64,000 bases of DNA from Leifsonia sp. ALI-44-B (GTDB lineage: Bacteria; Actinomycetota; Actinomycetes; Actinomycetales; Microbacteriaceae), in contig NZ_MTQL01000006.1 in the NCBI RefSeq assembly GCF_001984125.1, forward strand, positions 868,001 to 932,000, written 5' to 3'. Numbering within the stretch: position 1 is the stretch's first letter; every line of letters begins with the position of its first letter. A program made the translations under genes and the position numbers. Shown in pieces: positions 1-9,676 of this stretch. Under the pieces are notes generated by a model. The model ran no database searches. It was not told the DNA's origin and saw only the letters and a list, made by a program, of their open reading frames with translations.

Positions 1-851
1 ACCTGGGGAGCCTGGCGCAGAGTGGTCTGGGCCTGGCCGATGTCATTACCCCAGGACATGACGCTCGAGGGCAATCCGACACCCAGGAAGGACAGCGTCG
101 CCTCGGCGACGATGGCCGACGCCAGCGAGATCGTCGTGATGACGATGACGGGGGCGATCGAGTTGGGCAGCACGTGCTTCCACAGGATATTGAAGCGCTT
201 GACGCCGATGGCCGTTGCAGCCGTGACGTAGTCGGCGTTCTTCACCCGCAGGATCTCCGACCGGAGCACACGGGCCGTCGCCGGCCAGGCGAAGATTCCG
301 ATGGCGAGCGAGATCACCCACACGTTGCGGTTCGAGGAGAAGACCGACATGATCACGACGGCCGCGAGGATGTAAGGAATCGAGAAGAAGATGTCACCGG
401 CGCGCGACAGGACGGCGTCGATCCATCCACCGTAGAAACCGGCGAACGCACCGAACAGGATGCCGAGCGTGAACACCAGCACGGTCACGATGATGCCGAC
501 CGAGAGCGACGTCGACGTGCCGTAGATGATGCGCGCGAAGACGTCGCAACCCTGGCGCGTGAAGCCCAGGATGTGACCCTCGCTCGGGCCCGCGTTGCTG
601 TTCGACAGCTCGCAGTTGTCGTTCGGCGCGGTCTGCGTGAACAGACCGGGGAACAGAGCGACGATCACGACGAGCAGGATGATGACGGACGAGATCCAGA
701 ACATCGGGCGGCCCCGCAGATCGCGCCAGGCGTCGATCCAGAGGTTGGACGGCTTGCCGTCGGTTTTGACGGAGTCGATGGCGACGAGAGGGGTCTCCTC
801 GAGCGGCGCGACGAAGTGCCCGGGTGAGGGCTTCTGTGTGCTATTTGGCAT
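1..851 (-). CDS. dppC: Peptide ABC transporter permease, DppC type (partial, runs off left edge)
   Basis: Inner permease subunit of a di-/oligopeptide importer. It pairs with the DppB subunit encoded just upstream to form the membrane channel. About 283 residues are visible. There is a cytosolic N-terminus with a first membrane helix near residues 50-70, a periplasm-type extracellular loop containing NDNCELSNSNAG, then further helices. The EAA-type coupling loop (AIGVKRFNILWKHVLPNS) contacts the ATPase. The expected last 30 or so residues lie beyond the window. The ATG at 849-851 overlaps the end of dppB by 11 bases, so translation is probably coupled. The family is certain, the exact substrate is not; ATPase genes presumably follow outside the window. 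Confidence 0.93.
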   Translation of the reverse strand, partial: MPNSTQKPSPGHFVAPLEETPLVAIDSVKTDGKPSNLWIDAWRDLRGRPMFWISSVIILLVVIVALFPGLFTQTAPNDNCELSNSNAGPSEGHILGFTRQGCDVFARIIYGTSTSLSVGIIVTVLVFTLGILFGAFAGFYGGWIDAVLSRAGDIFFSIPYILAAVVIMSVFSSNRNVWVISLAIGIFAWPATARVLRSEILRVKNADYVTAATAIGVKRFNILWKHVLPNSIAPVIVITTISLASAIVAEATLSFLGVGLPSSVMSWGNDIGQAQTTLRQAPQ

Positions 852-1770
852 AACGGATCCTTGGGTCGAGCACTGCGTAGAGCAGATCGACTAAGAGGTT
901 GACGACCAGGTAGATCAGGACCATGACGGTGACGAAGGACACGACGGTGGGTCCTTCACCCTTCAGGATGGCCTGGTAGAGCGTGCGACCGACACCGGGC
1001 ACGTTGAAGATGCCCTCGGTCACAGTGGCGCCCACCAGCAGAACACCGAAGTCGGTACCCAGGTAGGTGACGACGGGGATCAGGGAGTTGCGCAGGATGT
1101 GCACGGGGACGATGCGCTTCGAGGAGAGACCCTTGCTGTACGCGGTGCGCACGAAGTCGAGGTTCTTGGTCTCGATGACCGAGGAGCGCGTCAGGCGCAC
1201 GATCTGGGCGAAGCTGATGCTCGCCAGCACAAGGGCCGGCAGGATCAAGTCCTGTATCGGTGCACCTGCGCCGACGGTGGGCCGGAACCATCCGAGTGCG
1301 ATGCCCAGGAAGTACTGGCCCAGGAACGCCGTGACGAAGATCGGCAGCGAGATGAGGATCAGGCTAACGACGAGGGCGCTCGCGTCGAAGATGCCGCCCT
1401 TGCGGATACCCGAGACGAGACCGATCAGGATGCCGGCGATCATCTCGAACAGGAGGGCGAGGATCGCGAGGCGGATCGTGACCGGGAAGGTCTGCGCCAG
1501 GATCTCGGTGACCGGCTGACCGGAGTAGGAGACGCCGAAGTCGAAGCGGAAGATGCCGCCGAGGTAGTAGAGGTACTGAACGAAGAACGGTTCGTTCAAG
1601 TGGTATTGCTCACGCAGCTGCTCGAGCAGCGCGGGGTTGGGGGTCTTGTCGCCGAAGAGCGCCAACAGCGGGTCTCCGGGCATGGCGAAGACCATGAAAT
1701 AAATCAAGAACGTTGTTCCCAGCAAGACTGGGATCGCCTGCAGGAGGCGGAACAGGATATATCGGGCCAT
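841..1770 (-). CDS. dppB: Peptide ABC transporter permease, DppB type
   Basis: Membrane subunit of the same peptide importer, 309 residues, a normal length for the family. It starts with the family's typical ARYILFRLLQAIPVLLGTTF first helix. A long extracytoplasmic loop follows (FGDKTPNPALLEQLREQYHL), then five more helices. The EAA loop with YSKGLSSKRIVPVHILRNS lies near residues 205-225. It ends with DPRIRYAK, the usual DppB tail. It lies between the binding-protein gene and dppC on the same strand. The 162-base gap to the binding protein holds two hairpins, so it is probably made at a lower level than the binding protein. Confidence 0.95.
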   Translation of the reverse strand: MARYILFRLLQAIPVLLGTTFLIYFMVFAMPGDPLLALFGDKTPNPALLEQLREQYHLNEPFFVQYLYYLGGIFRFDFGVSYSGQPVTEILAQTFPVTIRLAILALLFEMIAGILIGLVSGIRKGGIFDASALVVSLILISLPIFVTAFLGQYFLGIALGWFRPTVGAGAPIQDLILPALVLASISFAQIVRLTRSSVIETKNLDFVRTAYSKGLSSKRIVPVHILRNSLIPVVTYLGTDFGVLLVGATVTEGIFNVPGVGRTLYQAILKGEGPTVVSFVTVMVLIYLVVNLLVDLLYAVLDPRIRYAK

Positions 1771-1856
1771 ATCCTAGCTCGCCGTTCCTTGGTGCTTACT
1801 CATGTGAAGTTGAACCTATCTTTGAGGGCGATTGCGCCGCTGGTGGCGGACGCGTC

Positions 1857-1924
1857 GTGGGGCGGCAGCGGGTAAGCTGCCGCCCCACATCGCTAGCTGG
1901 TGGAACGTGACGGTCAAACCGTCA
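1857..1924 (-). promoter_or_regulatory. Two intercistronic hairpins between binding-protein gene and dppB
   Basis: Positions 1857-1869 and 1876-1888 form a perfect 13-bp inverted repeat (GTGGGGCGGCAGC) with a 6-base loop. Positions 1908-1914 and 1918-1924 form a 7-bp hairpin (TGACGGT) with a 3-base loop. Neither is followed by a U-run on the minus strand. In binding-protein-dependent operons such hairpins usually stabilise the binding-protein message or partly terminate ahead of the permeases. That role is inference. Confidence 0.6.
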
Positions 1925-1932
1925 GACTACTA

Positions 1933-3552
1933 CTAGCCCTTGGTCACGTCATAGTAGAGCGGAACGGAGTTCCAGCCGAACTTGACGTTGTCGACATCCT
2001 CGCCGTAGCCACCGTTGACGTTGGCGTACCAGAGGGGGATGACGGGCAGGTCTTCCATGAGGATCGCCTGAGCGTCCTGGAAGTCCTTGTTGGCGGCCTC
2101 TTCAGAGGTTTCGCCCTGGCCCTTCTTCAGCAGCGCGTCGAACTCGGGGTTCGAGTAGTCACCGTCGTTGGAGCCGGCGTTGGTCGCGTACAGCGGGCCG
2201 AGGAAGTTGAACAGACCCGGGTAGTCGGCCTGCCATCCGGTGCGGAACGCGGTCTGGATGGTGCGGTCGGTGATCGCGGTGCGGACCTCGGCGAAGGTCG
2301 GCGAGGGAGCGCCGGACGCGTCGATCTTCAGCGTGTTCTTCAGCTGGTTCGACACGGCGTCGACCCAACCCTGGTGTCCACCGTCAGCGTTGTACGCGAT
2401 CTGGAAGGTGCCGGTCCACGGGGAGATGGCGTCTGCCTGGTCCCAGAGTTCCTTGGCCTTCTTGGCGTCGAACGTGAGGACCTCGTTGCCCTTGATGTCT
2501 TCGGAGAAGCCATCGATGACCGGGGACGTGAAGTCCTTGGCCGGGGTGCGGGTGTCCTGGAAGATCACCTTCGTGATCTCGTCGCGGTTGATGGCCATGG
2601 AGATGGCCTGACGACGCAGCTTGCCCTCTTCACCCGAGAAGTGCTCGAGGCGCTCCGGGATGGCGAAGGACTGAAAGATGGCTGCAGCCTGGTTGACGGC
2701 ACGGTCGCCCAGGTCGCTCTCGTAGGAACCGAAAGCGGAGTCCGGGATGGCGTCGAGGATGTCGAGGTTGCCGGCGATGAGGTCGGAGTACGCGGCGTCC
2801 TGCTGAGCGTAGAACGTGATGGTGAGACCACCGTTCTTCACCTCGCGTCCACCCTTGTAGTCGTCGTTCTTCACGAGGGCGATGGACTCGTCGTGCTTCC
2901 ACGCGCCTTCGCCGTCGAGCTTGTACGGGCCGTTGCCGACCGGGTTCTGGCCGTAGGCGTCGATGTCTTCGAACGCAGCCTTGGGCAGCGGGTAGAAGGC
3001 CGAGTAGCCGAGGCGCAGCGGGAAGTCAGCCGTGGGCTGCTTCAGCGTGACCGTGAAGGTGGTGTCGTCGACGACCTTGAGGCCGGACAGCGTGGCGACG
3101 TTCTCGTCGTAGCTGAAGCCTTCGATGTCTTCGAAGAAGTAGCTCGAGAGCTGCTTGTTGTCGAGGGCGGCGCCGTAGTTCCAGGCGTCGACGAAGTTCT
3201 GAGCGGTGACGTCTTCACCGTTGGTGAAGGTGTTGCCTTCCTTCAGCTTGATGGTGAAGGTCTGCGAGTCGTCGGTGTCGATCGACTCAGCCATGTCGTT
3301 GACCGGCTTGCCATCGGCGTCGTAGTAGACGAGGCCCGCGAAGAGCGCGTCCAGGATCTTGCCGCCGCCAACTTCGTTGGTGTTGGTGGGGATGAGCGGG
3401 TTCTGGGGCTCGCTGCCGTTGGTGGTGATGATCGCGGATGCGTTGGCCGACGGCTTGCTGTCGGTTGCGCCTCCACCGGAGCAGCCGGTCAGGGTCAAAG
3501 CCCCGGCTGCGACCAGCGCCACGGCCGTCAGGCCGATGCGGTTGATTCTCAA
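1933..3552 (-). CDS. Peptide ABC transporter substrate-binding lipoprotein (SBP family 5)
   Basis: Extracellular lipid-anchored receptor that binds peptides and delivers them to the DppB/DppC permease. It has 539 residues. The signal peptide ends in a clear lipobox LTGC with the lipidated cysteine at residue 24, followed by a Ser/Gly/Ala linker. The body has the family 5 fold, with segments such as GGKILDALFAGLVYYD near residue 60 and NPVGNGPYKL near residue 180. The start is a TTG at 3550-3552, preceded 4 bases upstream by AGGAGG. The reading frame stays open well upstream, but that extension has no signal peptide and is rejected. First gene of the operon. Whether it binds dipeptides, oligopeptides or another ligand cannot be told. 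Confidence 0.93.
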   Translation of the reverse strand: MRINRIGLTAVALVAAGALTLTGCSGGGATDSKPSANASAIITTNGSEPQNPLIPTNTNEVGGGKILDALFAGLVYYDADGKPVNDMAESIDTDDSQTFTIKLKEGNTFTNGEDVTAQNFVDAWNYGAALDNKQLSSYFFEDIEGFSYDENVATLSGLKVVDDTTFTVTLKQPTADFPLRLGYSAFYPLPKAAFEDIDAYGQNPVGNGPYKLDGEGAWKHDESIALVKNDDYKGGREVKNGGLTITFYAQQDAAYSDLIAGNLDILDAIPDSAFGSYESDLGDRAVNQAAAIFQSFAIPERLEHFSGEEGKLRRQAISMAINRDEITKVIFQDTRTPAKDFTSPVIDGFSEDIKGNEVLTFDAKKAKELWDQADAISPWTGTFQIAYNADGGHQGWVDAVSNQLKNTLKIDASGAPSPTFAEVRTAITDRTIQTAFRTGWQADYPGLFNFLGPLYATNAGSNDGDYSNPEFDALLKKGQGETSEEAANKDFQDAQAILMEDLPVIPLWYANVNGGYGEDVDNVKFGWNSVPLYYDVTKG

Positions 3553-3694
3553 TGTTCCTCCTGTGCAATGGATGCAGCGCCGGACAGAGTTATGCCCTGA
3601 CTGGCGTGCTGGATAAGAATGACGATAAGTAGCGCTCCTCGAATTTCCAAACGCAAGCTGCGAATCGTTACACACCGGAAACGCGATTGCCGGA

Positions 3695-3722
3695 ATTTTG
3701 CACGTTGCGCACAAAATGTGCG
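3695..3722. promoter_or_regulatory. Nested palindromes in the divergent promoter region
   Basis: ATTTTG at 3695-3700 is mirrored by CAAAAT at 3712-3717. CGCACA (3708-3713), AAA, TGTGCG (3717-3722) is a perfect 6+3+6 palindrome. The 210-base region between the peptide-binding gene (minus) and the CPBP gene (plus) is AT-richer than its surroundings. A transcription-factor site is plausible but no regulator is encoded next to it. Confidence 0.35.
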
Positions 3723-3762
3723 GCGTACCGACATCCACCACACAGAAAGAGCGGGGCTCGCA

Positions 3763-4614
3763 ATGATGAACAGCGAACCGAAGGACAATCTGCCTCCCGT
3801 TCACCCCGCCGTTACCGGGCGACAGAGGCTTTTCGAGGGGCGCGCGGCCCTGCCCGGGGAGCGAGCGCGGGTGTGGTGGGAGATCGCGATCGTGCTGGGC
3901 TTGTCGCTCGGGGCATCCGCTGTGTATTCGATCGTGTCGCTGCTGTCGATCGTGACGGCGGGCAAGACGCTTGCGGGGTCGAGCACATCGCTCAACAGCA
4001 GTCAGTCGCCCCGAGAGTGGCTCGACTTCACCTACCAATTCCTGTCGCTGTTCTTTGCGCTCGTGCCCGTTGCCCTGGCGTTGTATCTGCTGTGGCGGCC
4101 GGGGCGCAGCGCTTTTCGGCGCGTGGGGCTCGACCTGACGCAGCCCGGGCGCGATCTCGGGCGGGGCCTGCTGCTGCTGGCCGTCATCGGGGTGCCGGGC
4201 ATCGCGTTCTATGCCGTGGGGCGGATGCTGGGGCTCACGGTCGCCGTGAACGCCGCACCCCTCGAGGGCTACTGGTGGACCATCCCGATGCTCATCTTCT
4301 CGGCCATTCGCGCGGGGTTGCAGGAGGAGGTCATCGTCGTGGCCTACCTGTTCGAGAAGCTGCGGCAGCTGGGATGGAACACGTGGTCGATCATCCTGTC
4401 GACGAGCCTGTTACGCGGCAGTTATCACCTGTATCAGGGCGTGGGGCCGTTCGTGGGCAACGTCGTGATGGGTGTGGTTTTCGGGTGGTGCTATCAGCGC
4501 TGGGGGCGCGTGATGCCGCTCGTCGTGGCGCACGCGATCATCGACATCGTGTCGTTCGTCGGGTACCCGCTGGCCGCGGCGTGGTGGCCCGGCATCTTCA
4601 CGGTCGGATCGTAG
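3763..4614 (+). CDS. CPBP family intramembrane metalloprotease-like protein
   Basis: Polytopic membrane protein of the CPBP (CAAX protease and bacteriocin-processing, Abi) family, 283 residues from the ATG at 3763. A second ATG follows directly at 3766. About seven or eight hydrophobic helices are visible. Motif 1 is present as LQEEVIVVAYL near residue 190, with the glutamate pair but without the arginine that normally follows three residues later. Motif 2 appears as LLRGSYHLYQG, and a last conserved histidine sits in VAHAIIDI. The substrate is unknown; members process prenylated proteins, maturation peptides or toxins. It stands alone, divergent from the peptide transporter, and ends before a strong bidirectional terminator. 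The frame is open 48 codons upstream, but that part is not membrane-like. Confidence 0.85.
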   Translation: MMNSEPKDNLPPVHPAVTGRQRLFEGRAALPGERARVWWEIAIVLGLSLGASAVYSIVSLLSIVTAGKTLAGSSTSLNSSQSPREWLDFTYQFLSLFFALVPVALALYLLWRPGRSAFRRVGLDLTQPGRDLGRGLLLLAVIGVPGIAFYAVGRMLGLTVAVNAAPLEGYWWTIPMLIFSAIRAGLQEEVIVVAYLFEKLRQLGWNTWSIILSTSLLRGSYHLYQGVGPFVGNVVMGVVFGWCYQRWGRVMPLVVAHAIIDIVSFVGYPLAAAWWPGIFTVGS

Positions 4615-4653
4615 AGAACGCGTCGGCCGCTCGATCGAATGAGCAGGAAACGG

Positions 4654-4691
4654 CGAAGGGCCGCTCATCCGTGGGGATGGGCGGCCCTTCG
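4654..4691. terminator. Bidirectional terminator between CPBP gene and gcvP
   Basis: A 17-bp stem (CGAAGGGCCGC-TCATCC against GGATG-GGCGGCCCTTCG, one G-T wobble) with a GTGG loop lies between two convergent genes. Confidence 0.85.
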
Positions 4692-4711
4692 TGTCGCGGG
4701 GACGGGAACCG

Positions 4712-7603
4712 TTAGGCGAAGGCCTCGGGCGGCGGGCACGCGCACACGAGGTTGCGGTCGCCGAACGCCTGGTCGATGCGTCGAACCGGCGGCCAGTACT
4801 TGCCGCGGATGAGCGTGGACACGGGGTAGACGGCATCCTCACGCGTGTAGGCGTGCTCCCACTCGCCCTCGATGACCGAACGCGCGGTGTGCGGGGCGTT
4901 GACGAGGGGGTTGTCGTCGGCCGGCCACTCCCCCGCGGCGACCTTGTCGGCCTCCTGCTTGATGGCGATCATGGCGTCGATGAAGCGATCGATCTCGGCC
5001 AGGTCTTCGCTCTCGGTGGGCTCGACCATGAGCGTGCCCGCGACGGGGAACGACATGGTGGGCGCGTGGAAGCCGTAGTCGACGAGGCGCTTGGCCACAT
5101 CGTCGTTGCTGATGCCCGTTGCCTCTTTGAGCGGGCGCAGGTCGAGGATGCATTCGTGCGCCACGAGACCCGCGTCACCCGCGTAGAGCACCGGATAGTG
5201 CGGGGCCAGGCGCGCGGCGACGTAGTTGGCGGCGAGGACCGCGGCCCCCGTCGCCTGAGTCAGGCCCTCGAGGCCCATCATGCGCACGTAGGCCCACGAG
5301 ATCGGCAGGATGCTCGACGAGCCGAAGGGCGCGGCCGAGACCGCTCCCCCCTCGTGCGCGTAGCCCGAGTGCTCGTTGCGCTGCGCGAACGGGTGGCCCG
5401 GCAGGAACGGAGCGAGGTGCGCCTTGGCCGCGACCGGACCGACACCAGGGCCGCCGCCGCCGTGCGGGATGCAGAACGTTTTGTGCAGGTTGAGGTGCGA
5501 GACGTCTCCGCCGAACGATCCGAACTTGGCATAGCCGAGCAGGGCGTTGAGGTTGGCGCCGTCGACGTAGACCTGGCCGCCCGCGTCGTGCACGGCATCC
5601 GTGATCGCCTGGATCTCGTGCTCGTAGACGCCGTGGGTGGACGGGTAGGTGACCATGAGCGCGGCCAACGTGTCGGCGTGCTCGGCGATCTTGGCGCGCA
5701 GGTCGTCGAGGTCGACGTTGCCGAGCTCGTCGCACGCAACGACGACCACGCGCATGCCCGCGAGAACGGCCGAGGCCGCGTTGGTGCCGTGCGCGCTCTG
5801 CGGGATGAGGCAGACCGTGCGGGCCTCGTCGCCGCGGGAGAGGTGGTAGCCGCGGATGGCGAGCAGGCCCGCCAATTCGCCCTGGCTGCCCGCGTTGGGC
5901 TGCAACGAGACCGTGTCGTAGCCCGTGAGCTCGGCGAGCCAGTCCTCGAGCTGCGCGATGAGCTTGAGGCTGCCCTCGACCTGGGCTTCGGGCGCGAAGG
6001 GGTGCAGACCCGCGAACTCGGGCCAGGAGACGGCTTCCATCTCGGTGGCCGCGTTGAGCTTCATGGTGCAGGAACCCAGCGGGATCATGCCGCGGTCGAG
6101 CGCGTAGTCGCGATCGGCCAGCGTCTTGAGGTAGCGCATCATGGCGGTCTCGGAGTGGTGCGCGTTGAAGACGTGGTGCGTGAGGAAGGGCGTGGCGCGG
6201 AGGAGGGCTTCGGGCACGCGGGCCGGGCACGGGACGAAGGCGAAGTACATCTCGCTGATGTCGCGCACGGCGCGGACCACGGCGAGCACGTCGTCGAGCG
6301 TTGTGGTCTCGTCAACCGAGACCTGCACGACCGTGTCGCTCGCCTTCCAGAGGTTGATGCCCCTCTCGCGGGCGCGTTCGATGACCCCGTCGGCTCCGTT
6401 GGGCACACGGATCTGGACCGTGTCGAAGAAGTCGGCGTGCACGGTCTCGAAGCCCTCGGCCTCGATCAGCGACGCGAGCGTGGCCGCCCACGTGCCGACC
6501 TCGTTCGCGATGCGCTTGATGCCGTCCGGGCCGTGGTAAACCGCATACATCCCGGCCATGACGGCCAGCAGAACCTGAGCGGTGCACACGTTGGAGGTGG
6601 CCTTCTCGCGGCGGATGTGCTGTTCGCGCGCCTGCAGGCTGAGGCGGTAGGCGGGGTGGCCGTCGGCATCCTTCGAGACACCGACGAGGCGGCCGGGCAG
6701 CTGGCGCTCGAGGCCCGAGCGCACCGCGAGGTAGCCCGCGTGGGGCCCGCCGAAGCCGAGCGGCACGCCGAAGCGCTGCGTGGTGCCCGCGGCGACGTCG
6801 GCGCCCATCTGGCCGGGCGACGTGATGAGGGCGAGGGCCAGCAGGTCGGCCGCGACGACCGTGAGGGCACCCGTGGCCTTGACGGCTGAGATGACCTCGG
6901 TCGGGTCCCAGATGAGGCCGGATGCGCCGGGGTACTGGATGAAGGCGCCGAACGCCTCGGGCAGGCTCTCGTCGCCCGCCGCACGCTCGTCGGATGCCAA
7001 CCACGCGGGGAAGTCGACCTCGACGATCTCGATGCCCGTCGCCTCGGCGCGGCTGTCGAGCAGAGCGCGCGTCTGGGGCAGGGCATCCGCGTCGACCAGG
7101 AAGACGTTCGAGCGGGACTTGGAGGCGCGCCGCGTGAGCAGCATGCCCTCGACCACGGCCGTGCCCTCGTCGAGCATCGATGCGTTGGCCGTGTCGAGCC
7201 CCGTGAGGTCGGTGACCATGGTCTGGAAGTTGATGAGCGCCTCGAGCCGGCCCTGGCTGATCTCGGGCTGGTACGGCGTGTAGGCCGTGTACCACGACGG
7301 GTTCTCGAGCACGTTTCGCTTGATCACGGCGGGCGTGATGGTGTCGTAGTAGCCCAGGCCGATCATCGAGCGCGCGACCTGGTTCTGGTCGGCCAGCGCG
7401 CGCAGCTCGGCGAGCGCCTCACGTTCGGAGGCGGGCTTTCCGAGGATGTCGTTGAGCGGGCGTTCGCCCTCCGGCACCTGGATGGAGGCGGGCACGGCCG
7501 CGCGCACGAGGGCGTCGACGCTGTCGTAGCCGAGCACGTCGAGCATGTGCTTCTGCTCGGCGGAGCCCGTTCCGATGTGGCGGGTGCTGAAACGCTCCGC
7601 CAT
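4712..7603 (-). CDS. gcvP: Glycine dehydrogenase (decarboxylating), P protein
   Basis: P protein of the glycine cleavage system. It decarboxylates glycine with PLP and passes the aminomethyl group to lipoyl-GcvH. It has 963 residues, the length of the single-chain form, with both the N-terminal half (residues about 1-440) and the catalytic C-terminal half. The PLP lysine is Lys708 in [18 protein letters not shown]. The GGGG loop and the [10 protein letters not shown] segment are intact. The start codon overlaps the gcvH stop by one base (TAATG), so it is the last gene of gcvT-gcvH-gcvP, presumably co-controlled by the glycine riboswitch ahead of gcvT. Confidence 0.98.
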   Translation of the reverse strand: MAERFSTRHIGTGSAEQKHMLDVLGYDSVDALVRAAVPASIQVPEGERPLNDILGKPASEREALAELRALADQNQVARSMIGLGYYDTITPAVIKRNVLENPSWYTAYTPYQPEISQGRLEALINFQTMVTDLTGLDTANASMLDEGTAVVEGMLLTRRASKSRSNVFLVDADALPQTRALLDSRAEATGIEIVEVDFPAWLASDERAAGDESLPEAFGAFIQYPGASGLIWDPTEVISAVKATGALTVVAADLLALALITSPGQMGADVAAGTTQRFGVPLGFGGPHAGYLAVRSGLERQLPGRLVGVSKDADGHPAYRLSLQAREQHIRREKATSNVCTAQVLLAVMAGMYAVYHGPDGIKRIANEVGTWAATLASLIEAEGFETVHADFFDTVQIRVPNGADGVIERARERGINLWKASDTVVQVSVDETTTLDDVLAVVRAVRDISEMYFAFVPCPARVPEALLRATPFLTHHVFNAHHSETAMMRYLKTLADRDYALDRGMIPLGSCTMKLNAATEMEAVSWPEFAGLHPFAPEAQVEGSLKLIAQLEDWLAELTGYDTVSLQPNAGSQGELAGLLAIRGYHLSRGDEARTVCLIPQSAHGTNAASAVLAGMRVVVVACDELGNVDLDDLRAKIAEHADTLAALMVTYPSTHGVYEHEIQAITDAVHDAGGQVYVDGANLNALLGYAKFGSFGGDVSHLNLHKTFCIPHGGGGPGVGPVAAKAHLAPFLPGHPFAQRNEHSGYAHEGGAVSAAPFGSSSILPISWAYVRMMGLEGLTQATGAAVLAANYVAARLAPHYPVLYAGDAGLVAHECILDLRPLKEATGISNDDVAKRLVDYGFHAPTMSFPVAGTLMVEPTESEDLAEIDRFIDAMIAIKQEADKVAAGEWPADDNPLVNAPHTARSVIEGEWEHAYTREDAVYPVSTLIRGKYWPPVRRIDQAFGDRNLVCACPPPEAFA

Positions 7604-7977
7604 TACTCGCCGACCAATGCGCGGTACTCGTCGTAGCCGAGCAGGCCCTCGGGCAGGGCCTCGAAGCGCACCTTGATGAGCCAGCCGTCGCCGTAGGGAT
7701 CGGTGTTGACGAGCTCGGGGGCGTCCACGACCTGGTCGTTGACCTCGGTGACGACACCGTCGACGGGCGCGAAGAGCTCGCCGACCGACTTGGTCGATTC
7801 GACCTCGCCGACGACCTTGCCGCTCGCCACGTCGCTGTCGACGTCGGGCAGGTCGACGAAGACGACGTCACCGAGCTTCTCGGCGGCGTAGTCGGTGATT
7901 CCCACGGTGGCGATGTCGCCCTCGACGAGAAGCCATTCGTGCTCGGGCGTGTACTTCAGGGCGGTCTTGTCGGCCAT
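7603..7977 (-). CDS. gcvH: Glycine cleavage system H protein
   Basis: Lipoyl carrier protein that shuttles the aminomethyl intermediate between the P, T and L proteins. 124 residues, standard length. It begins [17 protein letters not shown], the usual GcvH opening. The lipoylated lysine is Lys63 in the conserved [12 protein letters not shown]. It lies between gcvT (two-base gap) and gcvP (one-base overlap). Confidence 0.98.
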   Translation of the reverse strand: MADKTALKYTPEHEWLLVEGDIATVGITDYAAEKLGDVVFVDLPDVDSDVASGKVVGEVESTKSVGELFAPVDGVVTEVNDQVVDAPELVNTDPYGDGWLIKVRFEALPEGLLGYDEYRALVGE

Positions 7978-7979
7978 GG

Positions 7980-9266
7980 TCAGTTCTTCTTCCGTGAGTA
8001 AAAGGGCAGGTCGGTGACGGTGACGGGAATGCGGGTGCCGCGCACGTCGACGGCGAGTTGCGTGCCGGTGCGGGCCGATCGGGGGGCCACGTAGGCCATG
8101 GCGATGGGATGTCCGAGCGTCGGCGACAGGGCGCCCGACGTGATCTCGCCCACGGGTTCGGTGGGTTCGGCGCCATTCTCGGTCGCGGCGGCGAAGACGG
8201 AGTAGCCGGCACGCGGGGCACGACGCCCCTCGGCGACGAGCCCGACGAGGACGTGGGCCTCGGCATCCGGGCCCTCTTCGCTGGCGGCACGACCGACGAA
8301 GTCGCCGGGCTTCGAGAGGTCGACGACGCGACCGAGGCCAGCCTGCGCGGGGAATGCACCCTCGCCGAGCTCGTGGCCGTAGAGGGGCATGCCGGCTTCG
8401 AGGCGCAGGGTGTCGCGGCTGGCGAGACCCGCGGGCACGAGGCCGAGCGGGGTGCCCGCGTCGGTGAGCGCCTGCCAGAGGGCGGGGGCGACATCCGGGG
8501 CGACATAGATCTCGAAACCGTCTTCGCCCGTGTAACCCGTGCGCGCGATGAGCACGGGGTGCTGGTCGAACGTGCCCGCGACCGAGCGGTAGTAGCGCAG
8601 CTCGCCCAGGACGTCGAGCGAGTCGCGGCCGTCGCGGTCGCCGCCGTCGATCGCCAGGCCCTGCGTGACGCTCAGGATATCGAGCGACTTGGGGCCCTGC
8701 ACGGCGACGAGGGCCATCTGGTCGGACTCGTCGAAGGTCTCGACGTCGAACGGGGCCGTGCGCGACTGCAATTCGCCGGCCACGCGGTGCGCGTTGGAGG
8801 CGTTGGCCACGACGAGGTAGCGGTCTTCGCCCGTGCGGTAGACGATGAGGTCGTCGATGACGCCGCCGTGACGCGCGAGGAGGAGCGAGTACTTGGCCTG
8901 GCCCACGGCGATGCGCGACAGCGTGCCGGCGAGGGCGTAGTCGAGGGCTTCTCCGGCTTCGGGGCCGAGGACGAGGATCTCGCCCATGTGGGACAGGTCG
9001 AAGAGGCCGGCGGCCGTACGCACGGCGTGGTGCTCGGCCAAGTCGCTCGAGTAGCGCACGGGCATCTGCCAGCCCGCGAAGTCGGTGAAGCTCGCGCCGA
9101 GCGCCTCGTGCACGGCGTGCAGCGGGCTGTAGCGGATGCCGTCGGCGTGCGCGTCTTGAGCGGCCAGCTCGTCGATCGACACGGCCGTCGGCACGGCGTC
9201 GGGCACATTGCCGACGTCGGTGCGTTCGCCCGTGGGCTGAGCGGCGGGGTTGTTGTCGTGGGACAT
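7980..9266 (-). CDS. gcvT: Aminomethyltransferase, glycine cleavage T protein
   Basis: T protein: transfers the methylene group from aminomethyl-lipoyl-GcvH to tetrahydrofolate, releasing ammonia. 428 residues from the ATG at 9264-9266, which follows a GGAGAA ribosome site. The folate-binding fold starts after about 45 residues of extra N-terminal sequence ([20 protein letters not shown]). The conserved catalytic-site segment [15 protein letters not shown] and the later [12 protein letters not shown] motif are present. The C-terminal barrel ends at FYSRKKN. First gene of the operon; its 5' leader holds the glycine riboswitch. The N-terminal extension is unusual, but the start is well supported by position and ribosome site. 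Confidence 0.96.
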   Translation of the reverse strand: MSHDNNPAAQPTGERTDVGNVPDAVPTAVSIDELAAQDAHADGIRYSPLHAVHEALGASFTDFAGWQMPVRYSSDLAEHHAVRTAAGLFDLSHMGEILVLGPEAGEALDYALAGTLSRIAVGQAKYSLLLARHGGVIDDLIVYRTGEDRYLVVANASNAHRVAGELQSRTAPFDVETFDESDQMALVAVQGPKSLDILSVTQGLAIDGGDRDGRDSLDVLGELRYYRSVAGTFDQHPVLIARTGYTGEDGFEIYVAPDVAPALWQALTDAGTPLGLVPAGLASRDTLRLEAGMPLYGHELGEGAFPAQAGLGRVVDLSKPGDFVGRAASEEGPDAEAHVLVGLVAEGRRAPRAGYSVFAAATENGAEPTEPVGEITSGALSPTLGHPIAMAYVAPRSARTGTQLAVDVRGTRIPVTVTDLPFYSRKKN

Positions 9267-9345
9267 CGGAGTTCTCCATTCACTGCATGCAGTGGCACGG
9301 CGCACGGGTGCGCGTTCTGCCCACACGCGTGTGCGGGCTGGGAAC

Positions 9346-9572
9346 TCCCCCTCTGTCATGGGCCTGAGAGCTTCGCGCGACCAGCTCGTGGTCGTGCTTT
9401 CACCGTGGGCGAGGCTCGTGCGGCGACACCGGGGCGAATCCGTGGCGGATTCGCGGGCGCGTCGCGCGTCCTGCTTTTCAGAGTGGCCAGTTCGATGCGG
9501 TACAGAACCTGAGAGATTGGCGGGGAGGCTTGCTCCTTCGGTGCTCGGCGAACCGAGCTCTCCCGCATCGCG
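9346..9572 (-). ncRNA. Tandem glycine riboswitch in the gcvT leader
   Basis: Read on the minus strand, the first aptamer opens with GATGCGGGAGAG and has CACCGAAGGAGCAA and AATCTCTCAGG. It closes with CCGCATC, which pairs with GATGCGG as P1. The second aptamer contains CGGTGAAAGCACGACC, AGCTCTCAGG and GACAGAGGGGGAG. These are the conserved cores of the gcvT-type glycine riboswitch, in the cooperative two-aptamer form. Between it and gcvT lie two palindromes, CACTGCATGCAGTG (9281-9294) and CACACGCGTGTG (9322-9333), which may form the expression platform. High glycine is expected to switch the operon on. That is known for the class and inferred here. Confidence 0.95.
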
Positions 9573-9676
9573 TGTGCGGCCCACTATTCAATTGACGGCT
9601 CTCAGCCTAGCGGGTGGCCGCGCGGCGCGAGCGGGGGTTTTGAAACGTCTTCGAAATACGGTGCGTTTCCTGTTTG

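Noticed and set aside
3553-4038. Upstream extension of the peptide-binding protein reading frame (to about 700 residues)
   Set aside because: The extension lacks any signal peptide, covers the divergent CPBP gene start, and a perfect lipobox start with AGGAGG lies at 3552.
4691-6889. Long open frame on the plus strand opposite gcvP
   Set aside because: It is a mirror of the GC-rich third codon positions of gcvP; the product is Arg/Val/Asp-rich with no domain. The same applies to other long plus-strand frames at 1900-3600, 8058-9512 and 22633-23745.
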